14,188 nt of DNA from an uncultured Sphingorhabdus sp. (GTDB lineage Bacteria; Pseudomonadota; Alphaproteobacteria; Sphingomonadales; Sphingomonadaceae), in contig CALMYW010000512.1 of the NCBI GenBank assembly GCA_937873665.1, positions 1 to 14,188 of the forward strand, given 5' to 3'. This document shows positions 7,945 to 14,142 of this stretch, one piece after another. A program made the position numbers and the translations under genes. The notes under the pieces were generated by a model. That model was given only the letters and a program-made list of their open reading frames with translations. It did no database searches and was not told where the DNA came from. Numbering within the stretch: position 1 is the first letter of the stretch; the number at the start of each line of letters is the position of its first letter.

Positions 7945-7985
7945 TGCTCTTGGACGTGAATCATCGTGAGAATGGAGCCTTTCAT
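7935..7985 (-). CDS. Possible 16-residue leader peptide (uORF) of the EPS operon
   Basis: ATG 7983-7985 opens a frame reading MKGSILTMIHVQEQCI that stops at 7935-7937, 10 bases inside the DUF4012 gene and in another frame. A good -10 hexamer ends 9 bases before it, so the transcript would start within a few bases of the ATG. Near-leaderless short ORFs of this kind are common in mycobacteria. Overlap of stop and next start could couple translation. There is no Shine-Dalgarno and no comparison is available, so chance remains a real possibility. Confidence 0.3.
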   Translation of the reverse strand: MKGSILTMIHVQEQCI

Positions 7986-7994
7986 CTGTGGTGG

Positions 7995-8000
7995 ATCATA
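7995..8000 (-). promoter_or_regulatory. Probable -10 element of the EPS operon promoter
   Basis: Minus-strand TATGAT matches five of six bases of the TATAAT consensus and fits the mycobacterial TANNNT rule. A convincing -35 is absent (GTGTCT at 17-base spacing), which is common in mycobacteria. It would place the start of transcription near 7987-7989, about 44 bases before the DUF4012 gene and just downstream of the terminator at 8024-8061. Confidence 0.5.
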
Positions 8001-8010
8001 AGGGCTTATG
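7997..8010. promoter_or_regulatory. 14-bp palindrome CATAAG-CC-CTTATG, candidate operator
   Basis: A perfect 6-bp inverted repeat with a 2-base centre that overlaps the proposed -10 hexamer and extends upstream into the spacer. Its position would let a dimeric repressor block polymerase. The protein that might bind it is not identified. Confidence 0.35.
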
Positions 8011-8023
8011 GAATAGCAGACAC

Positions 8024-8061
8024 AAGAAAGGAGGCGGCTTGCTAAAGCCGCCTCCTTTCTT
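8024..8061 (-). terminator. Strong hairpin terminator between the Ser-rich gene and the EPS operon
   Basis: A perfect 17-bp stem (8024-8040 with 8045-8061) closed by a four-base loop. It begins 18 bases after the stop of the Ser-rich gene. On the minus strand the trailing arm ends in TTTCTT and then GTG; on the plus strand a run of five Ts follows. It can therefore work in both directions. Its likely main job is to end the upstream minus-strand transcript before the EPS promoter. Confidence 0.85.
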
Positions 8062-8079
8062 TTTGGGTCAAAGTACGTA

Positions 8080-8622
8080 CTATCCGCAGCCCGAAGAGTT
8101 GTAGCTGAGAGAAGACGTCCCATATGGTCCGATGACGCTCTGCTGACCTGTTATCCGCTGCGATAGACCTAACACGCACGCATCAATGTTCAGGTTCTGC
8201 ATCCATCCAAATGTCGCTGACTGCAGGTCGGGGTCGGCAACAAGCGGCACGTCAATGATGGTGACTTCATCCCCAACCGCCAAGGAGGGAGTTGCGTTGG
8301 CGGATGGCGCGGCGACGTTGGTGCTCGAACGTCCCTGCGAGGAGCCGCCAGTCGATCCGCTGGTGGACTCCGATTCGGACGATGCGCTCCCGCCCGACGC
8401 GCTGCTGTCTGCCTGCAGGCCGGTATTGGTCTCTGGGCGTTCCCGGTCCTTGCGGCTCGACCGACTCGGGGCTTGGCCGGCCGAACTACCCACGGCAGCG
8501 CCGGGAGTGTCGCTGGCATCGGAGTCGGTCGGATCAGCGAACGCGACCGGCACAAGAGTGGCTGCTGCCGCGACGGCGAAGGCCGCGGTGGTCCACTGGA
8601 TTTTGCTGGCGATGGTAGCCAT
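8080..8622 (-). CDS. Small secreted Ser-rich protein of unknown function
   Basis: I do not recognise the family. The 180-residue protein starts with a Sec-type signal (charged start, hydrophobic 11-25, cleavage AFA|DP after residue 29). A low-complexity linker rich in Ser, Gly, Asp and Glu follows (about 32-112), with a basic patch SRSSRKDRERP (53-63). The C-terminal domain of some 65 residues (VGDEVTIIDVPLVADP, then SATFGWMQNLNIDACV) ends in SSGCG. Cys149 and Cys179 are the only cysteines and may form a disulfide. The layout is that of a surface or secreted protein held away from the membrane by a flexible stalk, but there is no lipobox or LPXTG. The start ATG is preceded by GGGGAC at a usable distance. 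It has its own likely promoter and terminator, so it is a single-gene unit between the EPS operon and the mmaA operon. Confidence 0.75.
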   Translation of the reverse strand: MATIASKIQWTTAAFAVAAAATLVPVAFADPTDSDASDTPGAAVGSSAGQAPSRSSRKDRERPETNTGLQADSSASGGSASSESESTSGSTGGSSQGRSSTNVAAPSANATPSLAVGDEVTIIDVPLVADPDLQSATFGWMQNLNIDACVLGLSQRITGQQSVIGPYGTSSLSYNSSGCG

Positions 8623-8683
8623 TGGCTGGTCCCCGTAACTTCTATCGTTCGAGCTTGGATGAATCTGAGATAGAACTTAACAG

Positions 8684-8712
8684 ATCGTCCCACTGGGCAC
8701 GGGAAGTGTCAA
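8684..8712 (-). promoter_or_regulatory. Candidate SigA promoter of the Ser-rich secreted gene
   Basis: On the minus strand, a perfect -35 TTGACA (8707-8712) is followed after exactly 17 bases by GACGAT (8684-8689), which keeps A2, A5 and T6 of the -10 consensus. TAAGTT at 8674-8679 (TANNNT type) is an alternative -10 without a matching -35. Either would give a leader of about 45-55 bases. Confidence 0.45.
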
Positions 8713-8721
8713 CTTTTTGAC
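8708..8721. promoter_or_regulatory. 14-bp dyad GTCAA-CTTT-TTGAC over the -35 box
   Basis: A perfect 5-bp inverted repeat with a 4-base centre; one arm is part of the TTGACA -35 hexamer. It may be an operator, or may arise partly because TTGAC is itself a promoter word. No regulator is assigned. Confidence 0.25.
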
Positions 8722-8877
8722 CCAGTTTCCGCACATTTCTACGGGGAGGCGATCCGGTCTTCGTGAATGTGCTGTCGCACGATCCCTGAGCGCGACTCCA
8801 CGGTGCTGAAATGGGCAGTTAGTCCTGATCGACCGGCGCGCAGCGTTTGCTGCTCGCTGACGCAGTGTGAAGCGCCG

Positions 8878-9774
8878 CTAAGCAACCGCGGCCGCCCCCG
8901 GCTTCAGGTACGTCACCAGGCTGACATCCAGGCTCTCGTCGACGAAATAGAACTGGCAACCGGTCAGGTACTTCATGTACCGGTTGTAGTTCTCCTCGTC
9001 GGTGATGGCGATGGCCTGCTCCTTGTTGCGCTCCAGTGCGGCCGCCCACAGGCCCAGGGTCTTGATGTAGTGATTGCGCAGCGACATGGGCTCGGGCACC
9101 GCGAAGCCGGCCTTCTCGCCGAGTTCGACCATCATTCCGGTGCTCGGGATCCGGCCGCCCGGGAAGATCTCGGTGTAGATGAACTTGGCGAACCGGGCTA
9201 ACTCGAAGGTCAGCTTCTTGCCGCGGGCGGCCAGATCAAAGGGGTGGTAGCCGACGCTGCTCTGGATGGTCATCCGGCCGTCGTCGGGGAGGATGTCGAA
9301 GCAGGACTTGAAGAAGTCGTCATAGCGCTCGAAGCCGAAGTGCTCGAAGGCCTCGATCGACACGATCCGGTCGACGGGGGAGTGGAACTGCTCCCAGCCC
9401 TCCAACCGGACGTCGAAGGTGCGCTCGGAATCGACCTTGCTCAGCAGTTTTTGGCAGTACGCCTGCTGGTTGCGAGAGAGGGTCAACCCGATGACGTTGA
9501 CGTCGTACTTCTCCATCGCTCGCTGCAGGGTCAGGCCCCAGCCGCAGCCGATCTCCAGCAGCGTCATGCCCGGCTTGAGGTCGAGTTTGTCCAGATGCAG
9601 GTCGACGTTGGCGACCTGGGCTTCCGACAGCGTGACGTTCGGGCCGGTGAAGTAGGCGCTGCTGTACTTGCGGGTGGAGTCCTGGAACAGGCCGAAGAAG
9701 TCGTCGGACAGGTCGTAGTGCGCCTGGATGTCCTCGAAGTGCGGACGCATGTCCTTGGTCTCGGTTTCAGGCAT
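8878..9774 (-). CDS. mmaA: Mycolic acid methyltransferase / cyclopropane synthase, MmaA-type
   Basis: SAM-dependent enzyme that modifies meromycolate chains while on the acyl carrier (cyclopropane, methyl or hydroxyl branches). The 298 residues match the family length. Seen are [16 protein letters not shown] (19-34), SAM motif [10 protein letters not shown] (72-80), LTLSRNQ (97-103), the bicarbonate-site segment EAFEHFG with Glu141 (141-147), SSVGYHP with His177, HYIKTL with Tyr236, and the C-terminal YLTGCQFYF with Cys272. The start FEDIQAHYD and the end [12 protein letters not shown] agree best with my memory of MmaA4/MmaA3, which make oxygenated mycolates, rather than CmaA/UmaA; exact activity is not provable here. 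Ser39 stands where relatives have Cys (YSCAYF). It is third in an operon with the ABC1 kinase and lipG, as beside the mmaA1-4 cluster of M. tuberculosis, but there is only one copy. The gap to lipG is 53 bases. Confidence 0.93.
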   Translation of the reverse strand: MPETETKDMRPHFEDIQAHYDLSDDFFGLFQDSTRKYSSAYFTGPNVTLSEAQVANVDLHLDKLDLKPGMTLLEIGCGWGLTLQRAMEKYDVNVIGLTLSRNQQAYCQKLLSKVDSERTFDVRLEGWEQFHSPVDRIVSIEAFEHFGFERYDDFFKSCFDILPDDGRMTIQSSVGYHPFDLAARGKKLTFELARFAKFIYTEIFPGGRIPSTGMMVELGEKAGFAVPEPMSLRNHYIKTLGLWAAALERNKEQAIAITDEENYNRYMKYLTGCQFYFVDESLDVSLVTYLKPGAAAVA

Positions 9775-9827
9775 GAAGAAATGACTCGCTTCCCGTACTG
9801 GTTTGTCGCAGTTTACCCGTGTCGGGC

Positions 9828-10754
9828 CTATCTAACCTGCGCCGACTCGGCGAACGTCGTGGTCAATTCCCCGACGATCCGTCCGAAAAGCGGCTCGGGA
9901 AGGTCGTGGCCCATACCGTCAAGCAGCACCAATCGGGCGCCGGGGATCGAGGAGGCGATGGCCCTCCCGCCGGAGGGCCGCATCAATCGGTCGGCCTTGC
10001 CGTGGATCACGACCGTCGGCGCGGTGATCTGCTTGTCGTAGCCGCGCAGGCTGCCACTGCCCATGATCGCCCCGAAATGCCGGCCGATGCCCTGCGGGTA
10101 GAAGCACCGTTCGTAGTTCTCCTCGGCGTCGGCTCGCAACTGCTCGTCGGACTTGGGGTAGCCGGGGCTGCCGATGATCTTCGACACCCGCATCGAGTTG
10201 GCGACGATCACCTCCTTCGGCGAGGACGGGTGCGGACCCTTGAGCAGCGCCAGTAGCGCCTTGGGTGCCGGCGGGGGCAACAGCGCGGAGTTGTTGGAGG
10301 AGAAGATGATGCCCAGGCTCGCAGTCCGTTGCGGGTAGGTGGCGGCGAAGACCTGGGCAATCATCCCGCCCATCGACGCGCCGACGACATGTGCGCGCTC
10401 GATGCCCAGATGGTCGAGCACCGCGGCGGCGTCGCAGGCCATATCCTCGAGTCGGTAGACCGACGTGCTGGGCAGGCCGACGAACGAGCGCAGCAGACCC
10501 GGGATCAGCTTGCCGTCCGATTTCTGGCCGTGCAGCTTGGAGGACAGTCCGACGTCGCGGTTGTCGAACCGGATGACCCGGTAGCCGCGATCGACGAGCT
10601 TTCCGCAGAACTCGTTGTGCCACAGCGTCAACTGCGCACCCAAACCCATGATCAGCAGGACCGCCGGGTCGGCCTCGTTACCGAGGTCCTCATAGTGAAG
10701 TTCGATGTTCTGGTCCCTCGCGGGGTTGTGTGCGTAGCCGCTGCGAATGTCCAT
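9828..10754 (-). CDS. lipG: Alpha/beta hydrolase, LipG-type lipase/esterase
   Basis: A 308-residue serine hydrolase expected to cleave a carboxylic ester; the natural substrate is not known. The alpha/beta-hydrolase parts are the oxyanion-hole segment LIMGLGAQ (34-41), FDNRDVGLS (63-71), the nucleophile elbow GASMGG with Ser127 (125-130), HGKADRLM with Asp255 (251-258), and GMGHDLP with His283 (280-286). The triad is therefore complete. There is no signal peptide, so it is likely cytosolic. It sits between an ABC1 kinase and a mycolic acid methyltransferase as in M. tuberculosis (Rv0646c). The upstream stop TAA directly abuts its ATG (TAAATG), so translation is probably coupled to that of the kinase. 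A role in lipid or mycolate metabolism is inferred from the neighbours only. Confidence 0.9.
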   Translation of the reverse strand: MDIRSGYAHNPARDQNIELHYEDLGNEADPAVLLIMGLGAQLTLWHNEFCGKLVDRGYRVIRFDNRDVGLSSKLHGQKSDGKLIPGLLRSFVGLPSTSVYRLEDMACDAAAVLDHLGIERAHVVGASMGGMIAQVFAATYPQRTASLGIIFSSNNSALLPPPAPKALLALLKGPHPSSPKEVIVANSMRVSKIIGSPGYPKSDEQLRADAEENYERCFYPQGIGRHFGAIMGSGSLRGYDKQITAPTVVIHGKADRLMRPSGGRAIASSIPGARLVLLDGMGHDLPEPLFGRIVGELTTTFAESAQVR

Positions 10755-12113
10755 TTAGACCTCGATGTCCTTCTGGTGTTCCCGGCTGACCTCGACCATG
10801 AAGTTGGCGAAATAGCCGGAGAACTGCGGATCACTCATCATCTGCCATTTCGGTGCGAGAAGTTTCATGTAGCGCTCGACGTAGAGGAACTGCTTGCCGA
10901 TCAACACCAGTTCCCGGGGCAGTTTCACGTCGTAGGCCTCGGCCAGGGTGGACAGTTGCTTGCCGATCTCGGCGTAGCTCATATCGCCGAGGGTCTTCAG
11001 CGTCAACGGCGCGGCGAACGCCTCCAGATCCTTGGCGGCCTGCGCCTCGGGTTTGACGGTGCCGACCGCGCCGAGCAGCACCACGATCTTGCCGGCGGCG
11101 GCGTGGTCCTTCTTGACCAGCAGCGCGTAGATCAGTTCGCGCAGCAGCCAGCGGGTGCGCGGATCGATGCGGCCCATGATCCCGAAGTCCAGGAACACGA
11201 TCCGGCCCCGGTCGTCCACCAGCAGGTTGCCGGCGTGCAAGTCCCCATGGAACAGCCCGTGCCGCAACCCTCCCTCGAAGGTGGCGAACAGCAGCGCCTT
11301 GACCAGTTCGGTGCCGTCGAAGCCCTGCGTGCGGATGGCCTTGACATCGTCGATGCGCACCCCGTGCACGCGTTCCATGGTGAGCACCCGCTCGCTGGTG
11401 AACTCCCAATGCACGTCGGGCACCTTGATGTTGCGGCCCAGTGGCGAGCCGTGCAGGCCGGACACCCAAGCCTCCATGGACTGCGCCTCGATGCGGAAGT
11501 CGAGTTCCTCGGCGAGGTTGTCGGCGAAGTCGGCAACGACGTCCTGCGCCGAGAGCCGCCGGCCCAGCTTGGCCACCTCGACAAGCTGCGCGAACCGTTT
11601 GAGGATCTGCAGGTCCGCGGCCACCCGGCGGCGGATACCGGGGCGCTGGATCTTGACGACGACGTCCTCGCCGGTGTGCAGCGTGGCGAAGTGCACCTGG
11701 GCGATCGACGCCGACGCGAACGGTTCATCGTCGAAGGATGCGAACAACTCGGCCGGGTCGGCGCCGAGTTCGTCCTTGAACAGCTTGTGGACCTCGGCGG
11801 TATCCGCGGGCGGTACGGCGTCGAGCAGGGTGCGGAACTCCTTGGACAGTTGCTCGCCGAATGCGCCGGGACTGGAGGCAACGATCTGGCCGAATTTGAC
11901 GTAGGTGGGGCCCAGGTCGGAGAACGTCTTGGGGATCTGTTTGACCACCTTGTCCTGCAGGCTGCCTTTGCCTGCCAGGGTGGGCAGTATCCGCAGTGCG
12001 GTGCGGGTGAGCTGCCAACCGGTCACCCCGATGCGGGCCGCCTCGACCGGAAGCGGCACCCGGTCGAGGGTGGCGAGTTCACGGTGCTGCTCGCGGTTGT
12101 TGGTGGAACTCAT
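10755..12113 (-). CDS. ABC1/UbiB-family atypical kinase (AarF-like, Rv0647c-type)
   Basis: A 452-residue member of the ABC1/UbiB/COQ8 family of atypical kinase/ATPases, often linked to quinone or lipid biology. Family signatures are KFGQ (Lys73-Gln76) in the N-terminal extension, the Ala-rich loop PFASASIAQVH (131-141) that replaces the glycine loop, VVVKIQRPG with the ATP Lys154, EELDFRIEA (202-210), the catalytic HGDLHAGN (289-296; Asp291) and the metal-binding DFG (309-311). All key residues are present, so it should be active. There is no obvious C-terminal transmembrane pair, unlike E. coli UbiB. The ATG 12111-12113 is preceded by no good Shine-Dalgarno. It is the first gene of an operon with lipG and mmaA, and abuts lipG without a gap. 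Mycobacteria use menaquinone, so a ubiquinone role is not expected. Confidence 0.93.
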   Translation of the reverse strand: MSSTNNREQHRELATLDRVPLPVEAARIGVTGWQLTRTALRILPTLAGKGSLQDKVVKQIPKTFSDLGPTYVKFGQIVASSPGAFGEQLSKEFRTLLDAVPPADTAEVHKLFKDELGADPAELFASFDDEPFASASIAQVHFATLHTGEDVVVKIQRPGIRRRVAADLQILKRFAQLVEVAKLGRRLSAQDVVADFADNLAEELDFRIEAQSMEAWVSGLHGSPLGRNIKVPDVHWEFTSERVLTMERVHGVRIDDVKAIRTQGFDGTELVKALLFATFEGGLRHGLFHGDLHAGNLLVDDRGRIVFLDFGIMGRIDPRTRWLLRELIYALLVKKDHAAAGKIVVLLGAVGTVKPEAQAAKDLEAFAAPLTLKTLGDMSYAEIGKQLSTLAEAYDVKLPRELVLIGKQFLYVERYMKLLAPKWQMMSDPQFSGYFANFMVEVSREHQKDIEV

Positions 12114-12144
12114 CTGTGCCAGTGTGCCAAAACGGTGCTGGTTA

Positions 12145-12150
12145 ACCCTA
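12145..12150 (-). promoter_or_regulatory. Candidate -10 element of the ABC1 kinase - lipG - mmaA operon
   Basis: Minus-strand TAGGGT fits the mycobacterial TANNNT pattern and lies 31 bases before the kinase ATG, giving a leader of about 25 bases. I see no matching -35. The remaining divergent spacer (12114-12337) must also hold the promoter of the plus-strand transferase, for which I find no confident hexamers. Confidence 0.35.
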
Positions 12151-12327
12151 ATTTCGTGGGGGCTGGCTCATGGCCTGCGGGCGGGCCTCGGGCGCGGCCT
12201 TCATCGAGGTGGCCGTAGGTCCCTATGCACGGGAACGGGCTTTAGTAACTTTCTTCTGCTTTTGCTGGCGTGACGCCCGCCTCGTGTGGAATCATCCTGA
12301 GAACATACTGAGTAACAGGTACATAAC

Positions 12328-12337
12328 GGAGTCGGAG
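12328..12337 (+). promoter_or_regulatory. Ribosome binding site that sets the start of the sugar transferase
   Basis: GGAG at 12328-12331 lies 6 bases before ATG 12338, with a second GGAG touching the ATG. The frame is open back to 12170, but the upstream 56 codons have no ribosome site and look non-coding, so 12338 is preferred. Confidence 0.65.
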
Positions 12338-13903
12338 ATGCCCGCAGAAAGCTCGGCGATGAGGTTCACCGCCCCAGTTGTGGGTCAACCGGTGCCGATT
12401 CCCGTGACCTCGGGCGCGTTGGTCCGTTCCAACGCATCGCGAGTGACCGCGCGCGGTGAGGATCGGTCCGCCCCGTGGCTGGCAAAGTATGGGCGGGGGC
12501 TGGTGGCGGCCGACCTCGTGGCGGTCGTCACAGCAGTCGCCGTGGCGCAGTGGGTCCGGTTCGGCGACGTTCCGGGGAAGCCCGTACTCACCATGTTTCC
12601 CAAGATCACCTATCTCGAGATTTCCCTCTTGGTCGCCATCGTCTGGATGGCCGCCCTGTCGATCAACCATGCCCGGTCGCCGCGCATCATCGGTTCGGGT
12701 GCCGAGGAATACCGCCGGGTGTGGCTGGCGACGGTGTCGGTGTTCGGCGGTATCGCGATCATCTCCATGGTGTTCAAGCTTGAGGTCGCTCGTGGCTATC
12801 TGATGATCGCCCTGCCGGTGGGTTTACTCCTGCTCTTCCTGGGCAGATGGATCGCCCGCAGAATGATCGTCAGAGCCCGGAAGACCTTCGGCCGCTGCAT
12901 CACTCGACTGCTGGTCGTCGGCAGTCCGCGAACGGTCCGCGACCTGACCGTGGCACTATCGCGGGAGCCGTGGTCCGGTTACGACATTGTCGGTGCCTGC
13001 GTCCCCGGGCCGGTTACGCGCAGCCACATCTCGGTCCCCGGTATCGGTGACATCCGGGTCTACGGTGACCAGTCGATGGTCGCCGAGGCTGTGGTAGCGA
13101 CCGGCAGCCAGGCGGTGGCGGTGGCCGCCACCGAGTCGTTCCATGGCAAGGGTCTGCGCGATCTTTCCTGGGAGTTGGAGCAATTCGATATCGACCTGCT
13201 GGTGTCCCCCGGGGTGATCGATGTTGTCGGACCCCGGTTGCATATGCGCCCCGTCGCCGGCCTGCCGCTGATCCACATCGAGAAGCCGCAGTACCACGGC
13301 GCCAAGAAATTCCAGAAGCGCGCGTTCGATGTCTGCTTCTCCGGACTGGCACTGCTGTGCGGGCTGCCGGTTCTCCTGCTCATCGCCTTGGCGGTCAGCT
13401 TGACCAGTCGAGGGCCGGTCTTCTACCGGCAGGAGCGCATCGGTATCGACGGCCAACCTTTCCAGATGTTCAAGTTCCGCACGATGATCGTCGGCGCCGA
13501 CGCGATGCTCGACGAGCTCATCGCGCATAACGAGAGCAAGGGCGGGGTGCTCTTCAAGATGAAGAACGACCCCCGGGTGACGTTCATCGGCCGCTTCCTG
13601 CGCAAGTACAGCCTCGACGAACTGCCGCAGTTCTTCAACGTCTTCAAGGGCGATATGAGCGTCGTCGGGCCCCGGCCGCCGCTGGAGACCGAGGTGGCCC
13701 GCTACGACGACGACGCCATGCGCCGCCTCCTGGTCCGCCCCGGGATCACCGGGCTGTGGCAGGTCAGCGGCCGCTCCGATCTGGCGTGGGAGGACGCGGT
13801 TCGGCTGGACCTGTTCTACGTCGAGAACTGGTCGATGATGGCCGACCTTCTCATCGCCTTCAAGACACTGCGGATCGTGCTGCGACCGTCTGGGGCGTAC
13901 TGA
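12338..13903 (+). CDS. Polyprenyl-phosphate hexose-1-phosphate transferase (initiating EPS glycosyltransferase, WcaJ/WbaP-like)
   Basis: Transfers a sugar-1-phosphate from a nucleotide sugar to the polyprenyl-phosphate carrier at the cytoplasmic face, the first step of EPS assembly. The 521-residue protein has four likely N-terminal membrane helices (about 54-76, 92-109, 130-148, 152-170), a Rossmann-like central domain (about 187-320, CoA-binding_3 type) and the C-terminal catalytic domain (326-521). The catalytic part shows KRAFDVCFSGLAL before the re-entrant helix, MFKFRTM (377-383), the Asp-Glu motif SLDELPQFFNV (425-435), VVGPRPPLE (442-450) and RPGITGLWQVSGRS (467-480). All are conserved in the Bac_transf family. 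It is divergently oriented from the ABC1 kinase operon and separated from the other EPS genes by 4 kb, yet it is the only initiating enzyme in the window. The first sugar cannot be predicted. Confidence 0.95.
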   Translation: MPAESSAMRFTAPVVGQPVPIPVTSGALVRSNASRVTARGEDRSAPWLAKYGRGLVAADLVAVVTAVAVAQWVRFGDVPGKPVLTMFPKITYLEISLLVAIVWMAALSINHARSPRIIGSGAEEYRRVWLATVSVFGGIAIISMVFKLEVARGYLMIALPVGLLLLFLGRWIARRMIVRARKTFGRCITRLLVVGSPRTVRDLTVALSREPWSGYDIVGACVPGPVTRSHISVPGIGDIRVYGDQSMVAEAVVATGSQAVAVAATESFHGKGLRDLSWELEQFDIDLLVSPGVIDVVGPRLHMRPVAGLPLIHIEKPQYHGAKKFQKRAFDVCFSGLALLCGLPVLLLIALAVSLTSRGPVFYRQERIGIDGQPFQMFKFRTMIVGADAMLDELIAHNESKGGVLFKMKNDPRVTFIGRFLRKYSLDELPQFFNVFKGDMSVVGPRPPLETEVARYDDDAMRRLLVRPGITGLWQVSGRSDLAWEDAVRLDLFYVENWSMMADLLIAFKTLRIVLRPSGAY

Positions 13904-13945
13904 GCGCGGAGGGTCATCATCGACGATTGTTGGAGGGTCCGCGCG

Positions 13946-14077
13946 GTGGCAGCGATGGACCGTTTCCGGCAGGACGATCCGCAAGCTTGGGCGGACTACC
14001 TCGTCGAAGCGGAGGGGCTCTTCGAACTTAACCGGGCAGTGCCTGTTCAGGGATGTCGGCGTGTCGTTGACGTGAGG
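13946..14077 (+). pseudogene. Possible small gene remnant cut by the insertion sequence
   Basis: From GTG 13946 (or ATG 13955) a frame reads AAMDRFRQDDPQAWADYLVEAEG, charged and helix-forming, then loses coding character near 14035 and runs into the insertion sequence without a stop. The frame is continuous with the in-frame codons after the transferase stop. The first 30 residues have the look of a small antitoxin-like or regulatory protein, but I do not recognise a family. No ribosome site is clear. It may be a 3'-truncated gene or chance; confidence is low. Confidence 0.27.
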
Positions 14078-14142
14078 TGCCCCTGGCTTTCGGGAATCTG
14101 GATGTTGCGAAGCACTCAGAATCCGAAGGAGAGCCAGGGGCA
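14078..14142 (+). repeat. Inverted repeat enclosing the transposase leader
   Basis: TGCCCCTGGCT (14078-14088) pairs perfectly with AGCCAGGGGCA (14132-14142), and can be extended inwards by a G-U, an A-U and a G-C pair. The right arm spans the stretch between the ribosome site and the A of the transposase ATG, with a loop of about 37 bases. Confidence 0.6.

Noticed and set aside
8186..8638. Open frames on the plus and minus strands overlapping the Ser-rich secreted gene
   Set aside because: The signal peptide and the conserved-looking end domain lie only in the 8080-8622 minus frame; the others have no signal or ribosome site.
8815..8877. A terminator just after mmaA (CAGCG...CGCTG hairpin)
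   Set aside because: Only a 5-bp stem with a long loop and no T-run; too weak to call.
9244..10041. A 265-codon open frame on the plus strand over mmaA and the end of lipG
   Set aside because: Shadow of mmaA; its low-complexity Val/Glu/Asp/Leu make-up follows from the complementary codons.
10329..12218. A 629-codon open frame on the plus strand across lipG and the ABC1 kinase
   Set aside because: It is the antisense of two clearly recognised genes in high-GC DNA. The translation is rich in His, Gln, Val and Asp repeats and shows no domain, which is typical of shadow frames.
12267..12277. GGCG-TGA-CGCC hairpin in the leader of the sugar transferase as a riboswitch
   Set aside because: A four-base stem alone in GC-rich DNA is expected by chance, and no riboswitch consensus surrounds it.
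12170..12337. An N-terminal extension of 56 codons for the sugar transferase
   Set aside because: No ribosome site and unusual composition (TFFCFCWRDARLVW), whereas ATG 12338 has GGAG at the right distance and gives the usual family N-terminus.
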